A stretch of 64,000 nucleotides of DNA from SIG636 sp045592105 (GTDB lineage: Bacteria; Bacillota; Clostridia; Oscillospirales; CAG-382): NCBI GenBank assembly GCA_045592105.1, contig JAZNUB010000026.1, positions 1 to 64,000 of the forward strand, written 5' to 3'. The notes under the pieces were generated by a model. It was given only the letters and a program-made list of their open reading frames with translations, was not told the origin of the DNA and made no database searches. Shown here in pieces: positions 15,841-25,200 of the stretch (the stretch's first letter is position 1; each line of letters begins with the position of its first letter). The translations under genes and the position numbers were made by a program.

Positions 15841-17559
15841 ATGCTTAATATGTATAACAAATGGCTTAACTCCCCCTGTGTTGACGAGCAGACTAAAGAG
15901 GAGCTGCGCGCAATAGCGAATAACGAGGAGGAGATAATTGCAAGGTTTGGCGTACCGATGGAGTTTGGTACGGCAGGTCTTCGCAGTATAATGACGGCAG
16001 GCACAGGCAGAATGAACGTATACACCGTTGCCCACACCACGGCAGGGCTTGCAAAGCTTATTCTTGACAAAGGCGGCAAGGACCGCGGTGTTGCAGTTGC
16101 TTATGACAGCCGCATAAACTCCACCCTATTCGCTAAGGCTGCAAGCGAGGTGCTTGCGGCTAACGGGATAAAGGTTTATTTCTTTGAAAGCCTGCGCCCC
16201 ACGCCTGAGCTTTCGTTTGCTATCCTGCATTTAAATTGTATCGCAGGTATAAACATTACAGCTTCTCACAACGCTATGGAATATAACGGCTACAAGGTTT
16301 ATTGGGAGGATGGCGCACAGCTTCCGCCTGACCATGCCGCTGTTGTTTCCGCAGCCGTTGCTGATACCGATATATTTGAGGGTGTTAAACGTATGCCCTT
16401 TGACAAGGCAGTAAGCCAAGGGATAATAGAGATAATAGGCAAAGAGCTTGACGAGGCTTATCTTGAAGCAGTTCTTGCTTGCCGCGTTTGCCCCGATGCT
16501 ACCGAAAACTATGGTGACAGCCTTAATATCATATACACACCTTTGCACGGCGCAGGCTACAGGCTTGTTCCTGAGGTTTTGAAGCGCGCAGGCATCAACA
16601 ACCTCCGCGTTGTACCCTCACAGGCAGAGCCTGATGGGCGCTTCCCCACCGTTAAATCACCCAACCCCGAAAGCAAGGAATGCTTTGCAGACGGTATAGA
16701 TATGGCGCTTTCCGCAGGCGGCGCGTGCGACCTTATTCTTGCAACCGACCCCGATAGCGACCGTGTTGGTATCGTTGTTAAGGATGCAAGCGGCTTGTTT
16801 GTTCCCTTCTCCGGCAATCAGGTTGGCGCATTGCTTATTGAATACATCATTAAGGGCAGAAAAGAAAAAGGCACAATGCCCGCTAACCCCTGTGCGGTTA
16901 AAAGCATTGTTTCCAGCGCTATGTTCGATGCTGTTTGTATGGCTAACGGCGTTAGCTGTATGAGCGTGCTTACAGGCTTTAAGTTTATCGGCGAAAAGAT
17001 TAAGGAATTTGAACAGACAGGCTCACACGGGTTTATTCTCGGTTATGAGGAAAGCTACGGTTATCTGCCCGGCACCTACGCCCGCGATAAGGATGCGGTT
17101 GCTACCTCCCTGCTTATTGCAGAGATGGCGGCATACTATAAGTCGCAAGGTAAAACCCTTTACAGCGTGCTTATGGAAATGTACGAAAAGTATGGCTATT
17201 ACAAGGAGCTTGGCATTAGCAACGTGGTAAAAGGCATAGACCCGATGAAGACCATGCGTGAGAAGATGGCAACGCTTCGTGCCGATGCGCTTAGGGAGAT
17301 AGACGGTGTTGAGGTTTTGCGTATCAGAGATTACAAATCTGGCGAGATAACAAACCTTAAGGACCACAGCGTTTCTTCTACAAATCTTCCCTCCTCCAAC
17401 GTTTTGTATTATGAGCTTGCAGACGGTAGCACCTACATAATTCGCCCCTCCGGTACTGAGCCCAAGATAAAAGTATACGTGCTTGCAAAAGGCTCATCTC
17501 TTGCAGAGGTGGACAAAAAGCTTTTAGGCTTTGGCGAATTTACAAAAACCTTGTTTTAA
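15841..17559 (+). CDS. Phosphoglucomutase/phosphomannomutase (PgcA-like)
   Basis: Interconverts hexose 1- and 6-phosphates; 572 residues, the length of the long alpha-phosphoglucomutase branch. Four functional loops are visible: the phospho-serine loop NITASHNAMEYNGYK with S142; the metal loop DPDSDRVG near residue 303; the sugar loop GYEESYGYLPG near 401; and the phosphate loop RPSGTEPKIKVY near 535. It is the only plus-strand gene here, divergent from the ribosomal operon, with its own promoter and terminator, so it is probably monocistronic. Substrate choice between glucose and mannose phosphates cannot be read from the sequence, but glucose is more likely for this length class. Confidence 0.93.
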   Translation: MLNMYNKWLNSPCVDEQTKEELRAIANNEEEIIARFGVPMEFGTAGLRSIMTAGTGRMNVYTVAHTTAGLAKLILDKGGKDRGVAVAYDSRINSTLFAKAASEVLAANGIKVYFFESLRPTPELSFAILHLNCIAGINITASHNAMEYNGYKVYWEDGAQLPPDHAAVVSAAVADTDIFEGVKRMPFDKAVSQGIIEIIGKELDEAYLEAVLACRVCPDATENYGDSLNIIYTPLHGAGYRLVPEVLKRAGINNLRVVPSQAEPDGRFPTVKSPNPESKECFADGIDMALSAGGACDLILATDPDSDRVGIVVKDASGLFVPFSGNQVGALLIEYIIKGRKEKGTMPANPCAVKSIVSSAMFDAVCMANGVSCMSVLTGFKFIGEKIKEFEQTGSHGFILGYEESYGYLPGTYARDKDAVATSLLIAEMAAYYKSQGKTLYSVLMEMYEKYGYYKELGISNVVKGIDPMKTMREKMATLRADALREIDGVEVLRIRDYKSGEITNLKDHSVSSTNLPSSNVLYYELADGSTYIIRPSGTEPKIKVYVLAKGSSLAEVDKKLLGFGEFTKTLF

Positions 17560-17586
17560 CGGTTAAAGTATCCCCAAAATAAACAC

Positions 17587-17624
17587 GGCACTCTTCAGTT
17601 GGTTGAAGAGTGCCTTTGTTTTTT
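17587..17624 (+). terminator. Terminator of the phosphomutase gene
   Basis: An 11-bp stem (GGCACTCTTCA with TGAAGAGTGCC) around a short loop, followed by TTTGTTTTTT. It lies 28 bases past the stop codon in a convergent gap and so separates this gene from the YdcF-like gene on the other strand. Confidence 0.9.
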
Positions 17625-17644
17625 ACTGATTATATAAGAATAAA

Positions 17645-18331
17645 TCAAACTTTATCGTTGGTTTGGTCGCCATTGCCGTTTATGGGGATAGCATCACCAA
17701 GATAGGTGGGCTTTACCTTGAATATACACGCAAAAAAATCTTTATTCCTTGCAAGTATCTCCCGCATAGTAAACTGCGTTTGACCAACGTACACGCGATA
17801 GTCCGAATGCACGCCGTATGCCTCTATCCCCAATTCGCGCGCGATATACAAAGCCCTATATAAATGGTATTCCTGCGTTACTATCAGCATTTTTTCAACG
17901 CCAAATATCTCTTTTGCCCTGTAAACGCTTTCATACGTAGAAAAGCCCGCGTGATCCATAAAAATGTCTGATGAAGGAACGCCCTTATCAATAGCAAACT
18001 GCTTCATAGCGTTCACCTCGTCGTAGGGGACGGTGCCGTGGTCACCACTCATAAGAAGCTTGGGTGCCGCACCGTTTTGATACAGCGCAACGCCGCATAA
18101 CAGCCTATCCTCCAGCATATCGCTTGGCGTTTCACCGTTCACCTTACAGCCCAGAACAAGTATACAGTCCACACCCTCAAGCTTTGCCGCTTCCTCCGCT
18201 GTAAGCAGCTTGGCTTTACCAACGCTTTTAACGTATCCGTTTATACCAAAAACCCCAAGGAAGCCCAAAAGCATTCCCAAAGCCGCCACTAACGCTATGG
18301 ATATAAGTATAGTTTTAGTTTTCTTTTTCAT
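17645..18331 (-). CDS. YdcF/SanA-like membrane protein (DUF218)
   Basis: A 228-residue protein with one N-terminal membrane segment (residues about 7-30) and an outward-facing DUF218 domain. Typical blocks are CILVLGCKVNGETPSDMLEDR, seen here as VLGCKV and PSDMLEDRL, then LLMSGDHGT, DHAGFSTYESVYRAKEIFG and VTQEYHLYRALYIARELG. The family includes SanA, linked to envelope barrier function and vancomycin resistance in enterobacteria, but the chemistry is not settled. The start at 18331 was chosen because GGAG lies eight bases upstream; a longer TTG-started frame lacks one. A terminator for the upstream larA gene lies in between. Confidence 0.88.
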   Translation of the reverse strand: MKKKTKTILISIALVAALGMLLGFLGVFGINGYVKSVGKAKLLTAEEAAKLEGVDCILVLGCKVNGETPSDMLEDRLLCGVALYQNGAAPKLLMSGDHGTVPYDEVNAMKQFAIDKGVPSSDIFMDHAGFSTYESVYRAKEIFGVEKMLIVTQEYHLYRALYIARELGIEAYGVHSDYRVYVGQTQFTMREILARNKDFFACIFKVKPTYLGDAIPINGNGDQTNDKV

Positions 18332-18345
18332 TACTATTCTCCAAT

Positions 18346-18387
18346 AAAAACGCAAAGTTCGGGTGCCTTAATAACCAGCACCCGAAC
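18346..18387 (-). terminator. Terminator of the hydroxyacid operon
   Basis: Ten perfect pairs (GTTCGGGTGC with GCACCCGAAC, 18357-18366 and 18378-18387) close an 11-base loop and are followed on the minus strand by TTTGCGTTTTT. It sits 11 bases past the larA stop. Confidence 0.85.
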
Positions 18388-18398
18388 CATAACAGCCT

Positions 18399-19673
18399 TT
18401 ATTTCACGATAACTGCAATACCATCAGGAATAACGGTTATCTTACTGTTTTTGCCCACGATTGCATCTGCTTTTTCCATTGCCTCCTCAAGTGTAAAGGC
18501 GTGTTGAATGTGCATAGCCTTTATCATCTCAGGGCTGCAATGCTTGCTTACAAGTATAACCGTGCATTTTGTTAATATACGCGCAAGAATCTGCGCTTCC
18601 CATTGGTCAAATTCCGTTTCAGATGGATGAACACCGTTTATCGCATCGTATGCATCCTTTGCAGAGGGCTTATCCGCAAGCAGCTTATAGAAAAACTCGC
18701 CGCCGTGACCATCCATACAAGAAGAAGCTATTATTACAACGCCGCCTTCTTTAACGCAAGCTTCCCCTGCCGTCATCCCCTTAACCGTTTGATATATGTT
18801 TTGATCCAAGGGATAGCCGCCGTTAGTGGTAACAACTATATCGGCAGGAATAGCCTCAACCTGCGCCATAGAAGCCACAAACTCACAGCCCTTTGCGTGC
18901 GCTTTGCTTAAATCGCCCGCAAAAGCAGCGATAACCTCTTTTTCGCTGTTTATAACAACGTTAAGGATAAAGCAAAGCCCTGCCGCCTGCGCCGCAAACA
19001 GCATATCCTTATGCACGGGGTTTTCTGCAAGGCTACCCGCACGCGCGTGCTTATTAGCGATAAACAACGCGTTATGATTCCAAAGCACGGTCTTTTTAGA
19101 AGCTATGCCAGGAAGCACGGACTTGCGCCCACCTGAAAAGCCTGCAAAGAAATGCGGCTCTATAAACCCTTCGGAAACAAGCAGGTCACACTCTGCGGCA
19201 AGCTTGTTAATCCACAGCTCACCACCGGACGGAAGGATGCCCTTGAAAGCCATATCCTCGTCCTTATAAGCATCGTGCACAACTATCTCTTCGTTTGCAA
19301 CTATTTCCGCACCGTATTTTGCCACAAGCTCGTCATGAGTTGTGGGGCGGTGCATCCCCGTTGCCACAAGAATGGTGATACGGCAATCCTTATTGGTACT
19401 GCGTATCTCCTTCAAAAGCACGGGCATTGTTACTGCGCTGGGTACGGGGCGCGTATGGTCGCTGGAGATAATAACTATATGCTTTTTGCCAACAGCAAGC
19501 GTTGCTAAACGCTCGGACTCTATGGGGTTAGCAAGTGCTTGCTCCACAAGCTCGGTCTGCCCTGCTTTCGGCTTATACTCCTCAGAGCGGCTGACAAGCA
19601 CCCCTGCCAGCCTATCCTCGGGAACGTTAAGCTCTAAATGTTCTTTAAAATACGGTAAACTAAAGCTTGCCAT
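18399..19673 (-). CDS. larA: LarA-family nickel-dependent 2-hydroxyacid racemase
   Basis: A 424-residue member of the LarA superfamily, enzymes that use a nickel-pincer nucleotide to racemise or epimerise 2-hydroxyacids. The key residues known from Lactobacillus plantarum LarA occur here at the same numbers: R75 in SDHTRPVP, H108 in TGMHRPTTHDE, H174 in EPHFF, the cofactor-binding lysine K184 in GFSGGRKSVLPG, and H200 in LWNHN. So it is probably active if the cofactor is made; the cofactor genes larB, larC and larE are not in the window. It starts two bases after the malic enzyme stop, in an operon with a malate/lactate dehydrogenase, so malate is at least as likely a substrate as lactate. 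The symbol denotes the family, not a proven lactate racemase. Confidence 0.88.
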   Translation of the reverse strand: MASFSLPYFKEHLELNVPEDRLAGVLVSRSEEYKPKAGQTELVEQALANPIESERLATLAVGKKHIVIISSDHTRPVPSAVTMPVLLKEIRSTNKDCRITILVATGMHRPTTHDELVAKYGAEIVANEEIVVHDAYKDEDMAFKGILPSGGELWINKLAAECDLLVSEGFIEPHFFAGFSGGRKSVLPGIASKKTVLWNHNALFIANKHARAGSLAENPVHKDMLFAAQAAGLCFILNVVINSEKEVIAAFAGDLSKAHAKGCEFVASMAQVEAIPADIVVTTNGGYPLDQNIYQTVKGMTAGEACVKEGGVVIIASSCMDGHGGEFFYKLLADKPSAKDAYDAINGVHPSETEFDQWEAQILARILTKCTVILVSKHCSPEMIKAMHIQHAFTLEEAMEKADAIVGKNSKITVIPDGIAVIVK

Positions 19674-19675
19674 AA

Positions 19676-20869
19676 TTATATTCTTGCAACGCCTGTCTTG
19701 CGTGCCGCTTCTGCAACTGCCTGTGCAACTGCCTTGCCTACTCTGGGATCAAACGCTGCGGGCATAATGTATTCGGGGCTAAGCTCTTCGTCGGTAATAA
19801 GGCTTGCTATCGCTTCTGCTGCTGCAAGCTTCATTTCCTCGTTTATGTCAGACGCACGAACGTCGAAAGCACCTCTGAATATGCCGGGGAACGCGAGACC
19901 GTTGTTTATCTGGTTCGGGAAGTCGCTTCTGCCGGTAGCTATAACCTTTGCGCCGCCAAGCTTAGCATCATCGGGGTAAATTTCGGGCGTGGGGTTAGCA
20001 CAAGCAAATACGATAGCGTCCTTAGCCATGGTCTTAACCATATCAACGCTAACCATATTGGGTGCGGAAACGCCGATGAACACGTCTGCACCAACAAGAA
20101 CGTCGGCAAGTGTGCCTGCTTTCTTGTCAAGGTTGGTAACAAGCGCCATCTCGTCCTTAATAGGATTCATACCCTTTTCTCTGCCGGCGTAGATTGCGCC
20201 GTTTCTGTCGCAAAGGGTTATGTTCTTACAGCCTGCGGAAAGAAGCAAGCGGCAGATGGAGATAGCAGCAGCGCCTGCGCCGTTGATAACTATCTTAATG
20301 TCTTCCTTATTCTTGCCAACAACCTTTAAAGCGTTGGTAAGACCTGCAAGAGTAACAATAGCGGTACCGTGCTGGTCATCATGGAAAATCGGAATGTCAC
20401 AAACTTCCTTAAGCTTCTTTTCTATCTCAAAGCAACGGGGCGCGGAAATATCCTCAAGGTTTACGCCGCCAAAGCTGCCGGATATAAGCTGGATAGTGCG
20501 AACGATATCGTCCACCTCTTTGCTCTTAATGCAGAGGGGGAACGCATCAACGTCACCAAACGCCTTAAAGAGAACGCACTTGCCTTCCATAACTGGCATA
20601 CCAGCCTCGGGGCCGATATCGCCAAGACCAAGAACAGCCGTACCGTCGGTTACAACAAGGCACATATTCCATCTTCTCGTAAGCTCGTAGGACTTATTAA
20701 CGTCCTTTTGTATCTCAAGGCAGGGGGTAGCAACGCCGGGAGTGTATGCCAAGGAAAGGTCCTTCTTGTCCTTAACCTCAACGGTGGTTACAACCTCTAT
20801 TTTGCCCTTCTTTTCGTAGTGCAGCGCAAGGCTTTCTTCCGCGATAGTCATTTTCTTTTCTTCACTCAT
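19676..20869 (-). CDS. Malic enzyme (short NAD(P)-dependent form)
   Basis: Oxidatively decarboxylates malate to pyruvate with reduction of NAD(P). At 397 residues it is the short bacterial type without a phosphotransacetylase-like tail. The conserved blocks are SLAYTPGVATP (40-50), VTDGTAVLGLGDIGP, NLEDISAPRCFEIE, PIFHDDQHGTAIV and the Rossmann glycines NGAGAAA. NAD versus NADP preference cannot be told by eye. It starts 28 bases after the family-2 dehydrogenase, with a clear GGAG site, and is followed two bases later by larA, so the three genes are surely cotranscribed. Confidence 0.95.
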   Translation of the reverse strand: MSEEKKMTIAEESLALHYEKKGKIEVVTTVEVKDKKDLSLAYTPGVATPCLEIQKDVNKSYELTRRWNMCLVVTDGTAVLGLGDIGPEAGMPVMEGKCVLFKAFGDVDAFPLCIKSKEVDDIVRTIQLISGSFGGVNLEDISAPRCFEIEKKLKEVCDIPIFHDDQHGTAIVTLAGLTNALKVVGKNKEDIKIVINGAGAAAISICRLLLSAGCKNITLCDRNGAIYAGREKGMNPIKDEMALVTNLDKKAGTLADVLVGADVFIGVSAPNMVSVDMVKTMAKDAIVFACANPTPEIYPDDAKLGGAKVIATGRSDFPNQINNGLAFPGIFRGAFDVRASDINEEMKLAAAEAIASLITDEELSPEYIMPAAFDPRVGKAVAQAVAEAARKTGVARI

Positions 20870-20897
20870 ATCAAATAAGCTCCTTAAAATTTATAAA

Positions 20898-22025
20898 TTA
20901 ATAGTTGCCGGAGAACATTGCGTTATTAGCATCAGCGGCAAAATCGCCAAAGTATGCCTTAACGTCCATACCAAGGTAGTTAGCCATATCTATCATTTCT
21001 CTAACGGTGTTTTCGTTTACAGCTATGCCGTTTGCCTGTCTGTCTGCGTAAGCGGCAATTTCCTTTTCGCCGTGGGTGTATATACGCTCCTGCCCGTCTG
21101 CCTTGGGACTTTCACGAAGCTCCTGCAGGTAGGTGCTAAAGTGCGCCTTGATGTCCTCTGCGTTGCCGAAGAAGGAAGGATTAATAGCCATAAAGCCGTG
21201 GCAGATACCGCTCTTACCGTTCTTCATACAGCCGTTGGAGGTAACGCCCTGAGAAAGGATGGAAGCAAAGAATTCGCAAACCATACCCCAACCGTAGCCC
21301 TTGTGGCTGCCAAGCTGTTCGTTAGAACCGCCAAGAGGCATTATGCCGCCGCCGTTCTTTGCAACGATGTTCTTAAGAACGTCTGCCGCGTCAGAAGAGG
21401 GATGACCGTCCTTATCAAGCGCCCAGCCTTCGGGAAGAGGCTTGCTCATCTTATTATACATTTCAAGCTTACCGCGGGTTACAACGGTGGTAGAAGCATC
21501 AAAGAAGAAAGGATACGGCTCTGCCGGGGCAGCCATTGCGATAGGATTGGAGCCTATCATTGCCAAGCGGCCGAAGGTGGGAACCATTATAGCCTCAGAG
21601 TTTGTGCAAGCAAAGCCTACAAGCCCCTTATCACAAGCCATCTTGGAATAATAGCCTGCTATACCAAAGTGGTTGGAGTTTCTAACGGAAACGATACCAA
21701 CACCTGCGGTTTCTGCCTTTTTAATTGCAAGCTCCATAGCTTCGTGGCCAACAAGCTGACCCATACCATCATGTGCATCTATAACTGCGGAAATGGGAGT
21801 TTCAAAAACAACCTCCGGCTTAGCATCAATTTTAATCGTGCCTTTTTCGATACCCTTGTGGTATCTAACAAGACGCTGCATACCGTGGCTTTCTATACCG
21901 TAAAGGTCGGAAAGCATAAGCACGTCACTAATTATTCTGGCTTCGGATTCAGTAAAACCAAATTTAGTGAATGCCTCCATACAAAACTTATCAAGATGTG
22001 CTACCGGATACGTTACATATCCCAT
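20898..22025 (-). CDS. Family-2 malate/L-lactate dehydrogenase (Ldh_2)
   Basis: NAD(P)-dependent 2-hydroxyacid dehydrogenase of the MDH2/LDH2 family (relatives: YlbC, ComC, YiaK), 375 residues. Visible motifs are IESHGMQRL (H47, R51), the catalytic SNHFGIAGYYS with H119, GSNPIAMAAP, FDASTTV, and SHKGYGWGM. The family acts on malate, lactate, ureidoglycolate or diketogulonate, so the substrate is not fixed by sequence; the malic enzyme next door favours malate. The ATG at 22025 follows AAAGGA by nine bases; a TTG six codons upstream was rejected. First gene of the three-gene operon. Confidence 0.9.
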   Translation of the reverse strand: MGYVTYPVAHLDKFCMEAFTKFGFTESEARIISDVLMLSDLYGIESHGMQRLVRYHKGIEKGTIKIDAKPEVVFETPISAVIDAHDGMGQLVGHEAMELAIKKAETAGVGIVSVRNSNHFGIAGYYSKMACDKGLVGFACTNSEAIMVPTFGRLAMIGSNPIAMAAPAEPYPFFFDASTTVVTRGKLEMYNKMSKPLPEGWALDKDGHPSSDAADVLKNIVAKNGGGIMPLGGSNEQLGSHKGYGWGMVCEFFASILSQGVTSNGCMKNGKSGICHGFMAINPSFFGNAEDIKAHFSTYLQELRESPKADGQERIYTHGEKEIAAYADRQANGIAVNENTVREMIDMANYLGMDVKAYFGDFAADANNAMFSGNY

Positions 22026-22249
22026 TAATATCAGTCCTTTCAAAATAATTATTTACAACATTAATTTAAGGAAAAACACATTTTTCCTCTTATATATAAC
22101 TTAACACAAATATCGTTTTATTGCAATAGATATTTTTATTTTTTGCTAATAATACTGCCATTTTTTTGTTAACATAAAACAGCACCGCGGCAAAAAAACG
22201 CGGTACCGATATACATTCTAAGTAGCCAAACGGCCTATTAGTACCCAGA
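22026..22249 (-). other. Intergenic region upstream of the hydroxyacid operon
   Basis: This gap holds an AT-rich 5' region with a 7-bp GGAAAAA/TTTTTCC hairpin (22070-22087) 45 bases before the dehydrogenase start, and an imperfect 8-bp hairpin at 22182-22206 that could be a weak second terminator. TTGCAA (22121-22126) is a possible -35, but no -10 lies at a proper distance, so I name no promoter. A 14-base match to a 23S rRNA 3'-end motif lies at 22231-22244 (see findings). Confidence 0.5.
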
Positions 22250-22287
22250 CGACAAATGGAGCTTTGCACATTGCTGTGCAAAGCCCC
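22250..22287 (-). terminator. Hairpin terminator of the giant gene
   Basis: A 13-bp stem (22258-22270 with 22275-22287, one G-U pair) with a GCAA tetraloop lies 10 bases past the stop of the giant gene on the minus strand. The tail after it (ATTTGTC) is only moderately T-rich, so it may act as a terminator or as a 3'-end stabiliser. Confidence 0.65.
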
Positions 22288-22297
22288 GATTGTTTAA

Positions 22298-25200
22298 TTA
22301 GTCGTACTGTTCAGCCTTGTTTTGAGAATCACGAACATCTTTTATGCTTCTGGCGATACCGCCGCCGTATACATAGAATCTTGTATTTCTTGCGTCATTA
22401 CCGTCGCCGTAGTACTTACCGAATACCTCGTGCCAGGTGTCCTTAACATACGCATCGCCTTCGCCAAGGTGCTCACCAAACTCTAAGAACTCATAATTGT
22501 TAGCGTAGATTATATAAGGTACTGCAACAATCTTATTTTCCTCCTGAGATTTGGGAATACCTGCGATAATAGCATCAAACTCAAGATATCTTTGGTCGTA
22601 ATTGTAAACGCCAAGCAAATCGGTTTGGTTCTGCTCTGCCTTATCACTGTCGTAATCATAAAGCGGGTTATCCTTCATGTCTTCATCGGGATACGTAGCA
22701 GGTACAAGTTTTGTGCTGATATTGGAGAAGTAGTAGTACTTGTTAGCTCTGGAGTGCATTGCTATGCCACCAAAGTCCTCGTAGTTTTCGTTCTGAACAA
22801 GCTCGCCTTCGCTGTTGTTGTTGATATATTCAAGGAATACATCAAGTGCAGCCATAACTTTGGTTTCATCTTTTGTATCAGTACCAACTATCGAGGATAC
22901 TTTTTTCAACATTTCAAGCGTTGCCGTATCGTTTGCACCCCAGTATACCGTTTTACCGGTACCGTCAACAAGTGTGATAAAGTCCGTGTATACTTTCTCT
23001 TCGCCGGAAACGTAATCGGAACCGGACTTGGTAAGCTGTACACCGTAATCATCAAATACGGATGTGTACTTAGATGTTGCTGCAAATGAATCGGTAAAGT
23101 ATTTACCTAAGTTAGCCGTTGTCATCAACAATGTGCCGTACTGCTGCATGTGAGTATGCGTATTGTAGTAAGCAGTATCGTCAATATACCAAATAGAACC
23201 GAAGCGTAGCGTTGTGTTAGGTGCGCGTACGATGTCGTTATACTTAACCTCACCCGTATTTGTCTTTGCGCCGAGAGGAGCAAGGTTCAAGGATACGCCG
23301 TTCTGATCGTCAGCATAAACACCGTTGTCTTCTTCGTAGTTTGTATCCCAAATAAGGTCGCCGGAAAGCTCTACCTTGTTTTCGGGCATGTTGATGTACT
23401 GTTGTGAATCATTTACACCGTGATAACCTACATCCTTAAGATATTCAAGAGAATTCATAAGGTAAATGGGTAGGTAGTAATAAGAATCTTCGCCTTGGTA
23501 GCCTACAGGAACTTCGCAAGTGAATCTGTCTCTTGCGAGAACGTTTGTAACTGTCATAGGTGTGGTAACAGCCGTTGTTGTAAACAAGCGTGTTGTGTAC
23601 GGACTGTCATTACCAGATTTATCTTTACCAAAGCTGGTGTAGTAAATTCTACTGTCAGCAAGAAGCTTGTAGTTAGATACCCAATCGCCGTTGTATTCAT
23701 AACCATTGCAGTTAAGATTGTCGGTTGTTACACGGAGCAGCAACTGGTCGCCCTTGTAGAAGTACGGAACGCCTCTGCCGTCTACTGCACGCTGTTCAAC
23801 GTTGCCGAATACGTAGCCTATTGTGTAGTTTTCAGCCTTTTCGTTGTTAAATACGAGCTTTGCATCGTATTTGCCGCCTGTCGCGCCTTCATCTCCGGTG
23901 TAAGGAGGCAATTCGTCCTTATAAAGGTCGGAATCGTAGTAGCCACGGAAGAAGGTAGGTCTAACATCGCCGTCCTGATCGTCAGCCGCGTCAAGTGCTT
24001 TCTTTTCATACTTGCTTTCCGTAAGGTCATATACGGGGTAGCAAGGATGGCCTTCAAACACTTCAACCTCGGTAAGACAAATCCAACCGTCTTCACCGCC
24101 ATCGGTTTCTGCAACTATCTTTACATAGCGCTTGTTGGAAACCTGCTGTGCAAGCTCGCCGTCACGTGCGAATGCCAAGGTGTACTTATAAACCTTATAC
24201 TCGTTAGTTTCAACAACAACGTCTATACCCTTCATTGCAACTTCGCTTGCATCGTTATCCTTTGCGTTAACTGTTGCAACCTTTAGCCATTCGCCATCGG
24301 CAGTATCAGAAACGTAAGCGGTAACGTTAAAGGGCTGATTAATCTTATCAACCGAGTCTTTAGACTGTAGCGCGTATACGGAAACGAAACCAACATTCTT
24401 AGCCTTACCATCCTCATCTACACCAAGATCGAAGGTAAGCGAAACCTCCGGTGCATACGCCTTCATCCAACCAACGGATTGATCCTTTATCTCCTCAAGG
24501 GTGGGTGCTGTGGCATTGTAAAGCTTGGAGCCACCTTCACCATTCGTAAGTTGACCTGCAACGAATTTACCTGCGGTGTTGTGACTTTCATCATCGGGAT
24601 AACCTTCGTCTTCAGCGAACAGGTAACCTGCAGTTGTGGGAGCAAGTGCGAAGGAATAAGGCTTATCTAATGCATTATCCCACTCATCAAGGTTTGCGAT
24701 ATACATAAGGTTTGCATCCGCAGAAGCATCAATCCATGTAGAAGGTGTTTCTTGCGGCAATTTATCGGGATAGATTGCGTTTTGGATAACTTGGAATTCA
24801 GTAATAAAGGTCTTTGCATTCTGTGCAGAGTGGTTCATTATAGTTGCCTTAATGTACCTTGCGGTTACGCCTTCAGTTTGAAGGTTAAACATATAGTCTG
24901 CAACAGTGTTGCCGTAAACGGTGTCGGTTGCGCCGGAGAATACGATGGATGCATAAGCATTATCAAATACCTTGCTGTTATATCCGGTATCGTCAAGTGC
25001 AACAGAGCCGATATATGAGTAGCTTAAGCCATCAGTAGAGATAGCAAACTCAACGCTTGTTGGGAAGGTAACACCGTCTTCACCGCCGCCCAAGAAACGG
25101 AGGTTAAATGCGGAAAGACCGTATTCTACTGAACCAAGGTCAAGTATGATGTTTTCTTCACGGGTGTGAACGTCTTGGTATACCTTATACTCGTCATGTT

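Noticed and set aside
22090..22281. A 63-codon minus-strand frame in the gap after the giant gene.
   Set aside because: It overlaps the terminator hairpin, has no ribosome binding site and its translation shows no protein-like pattern.
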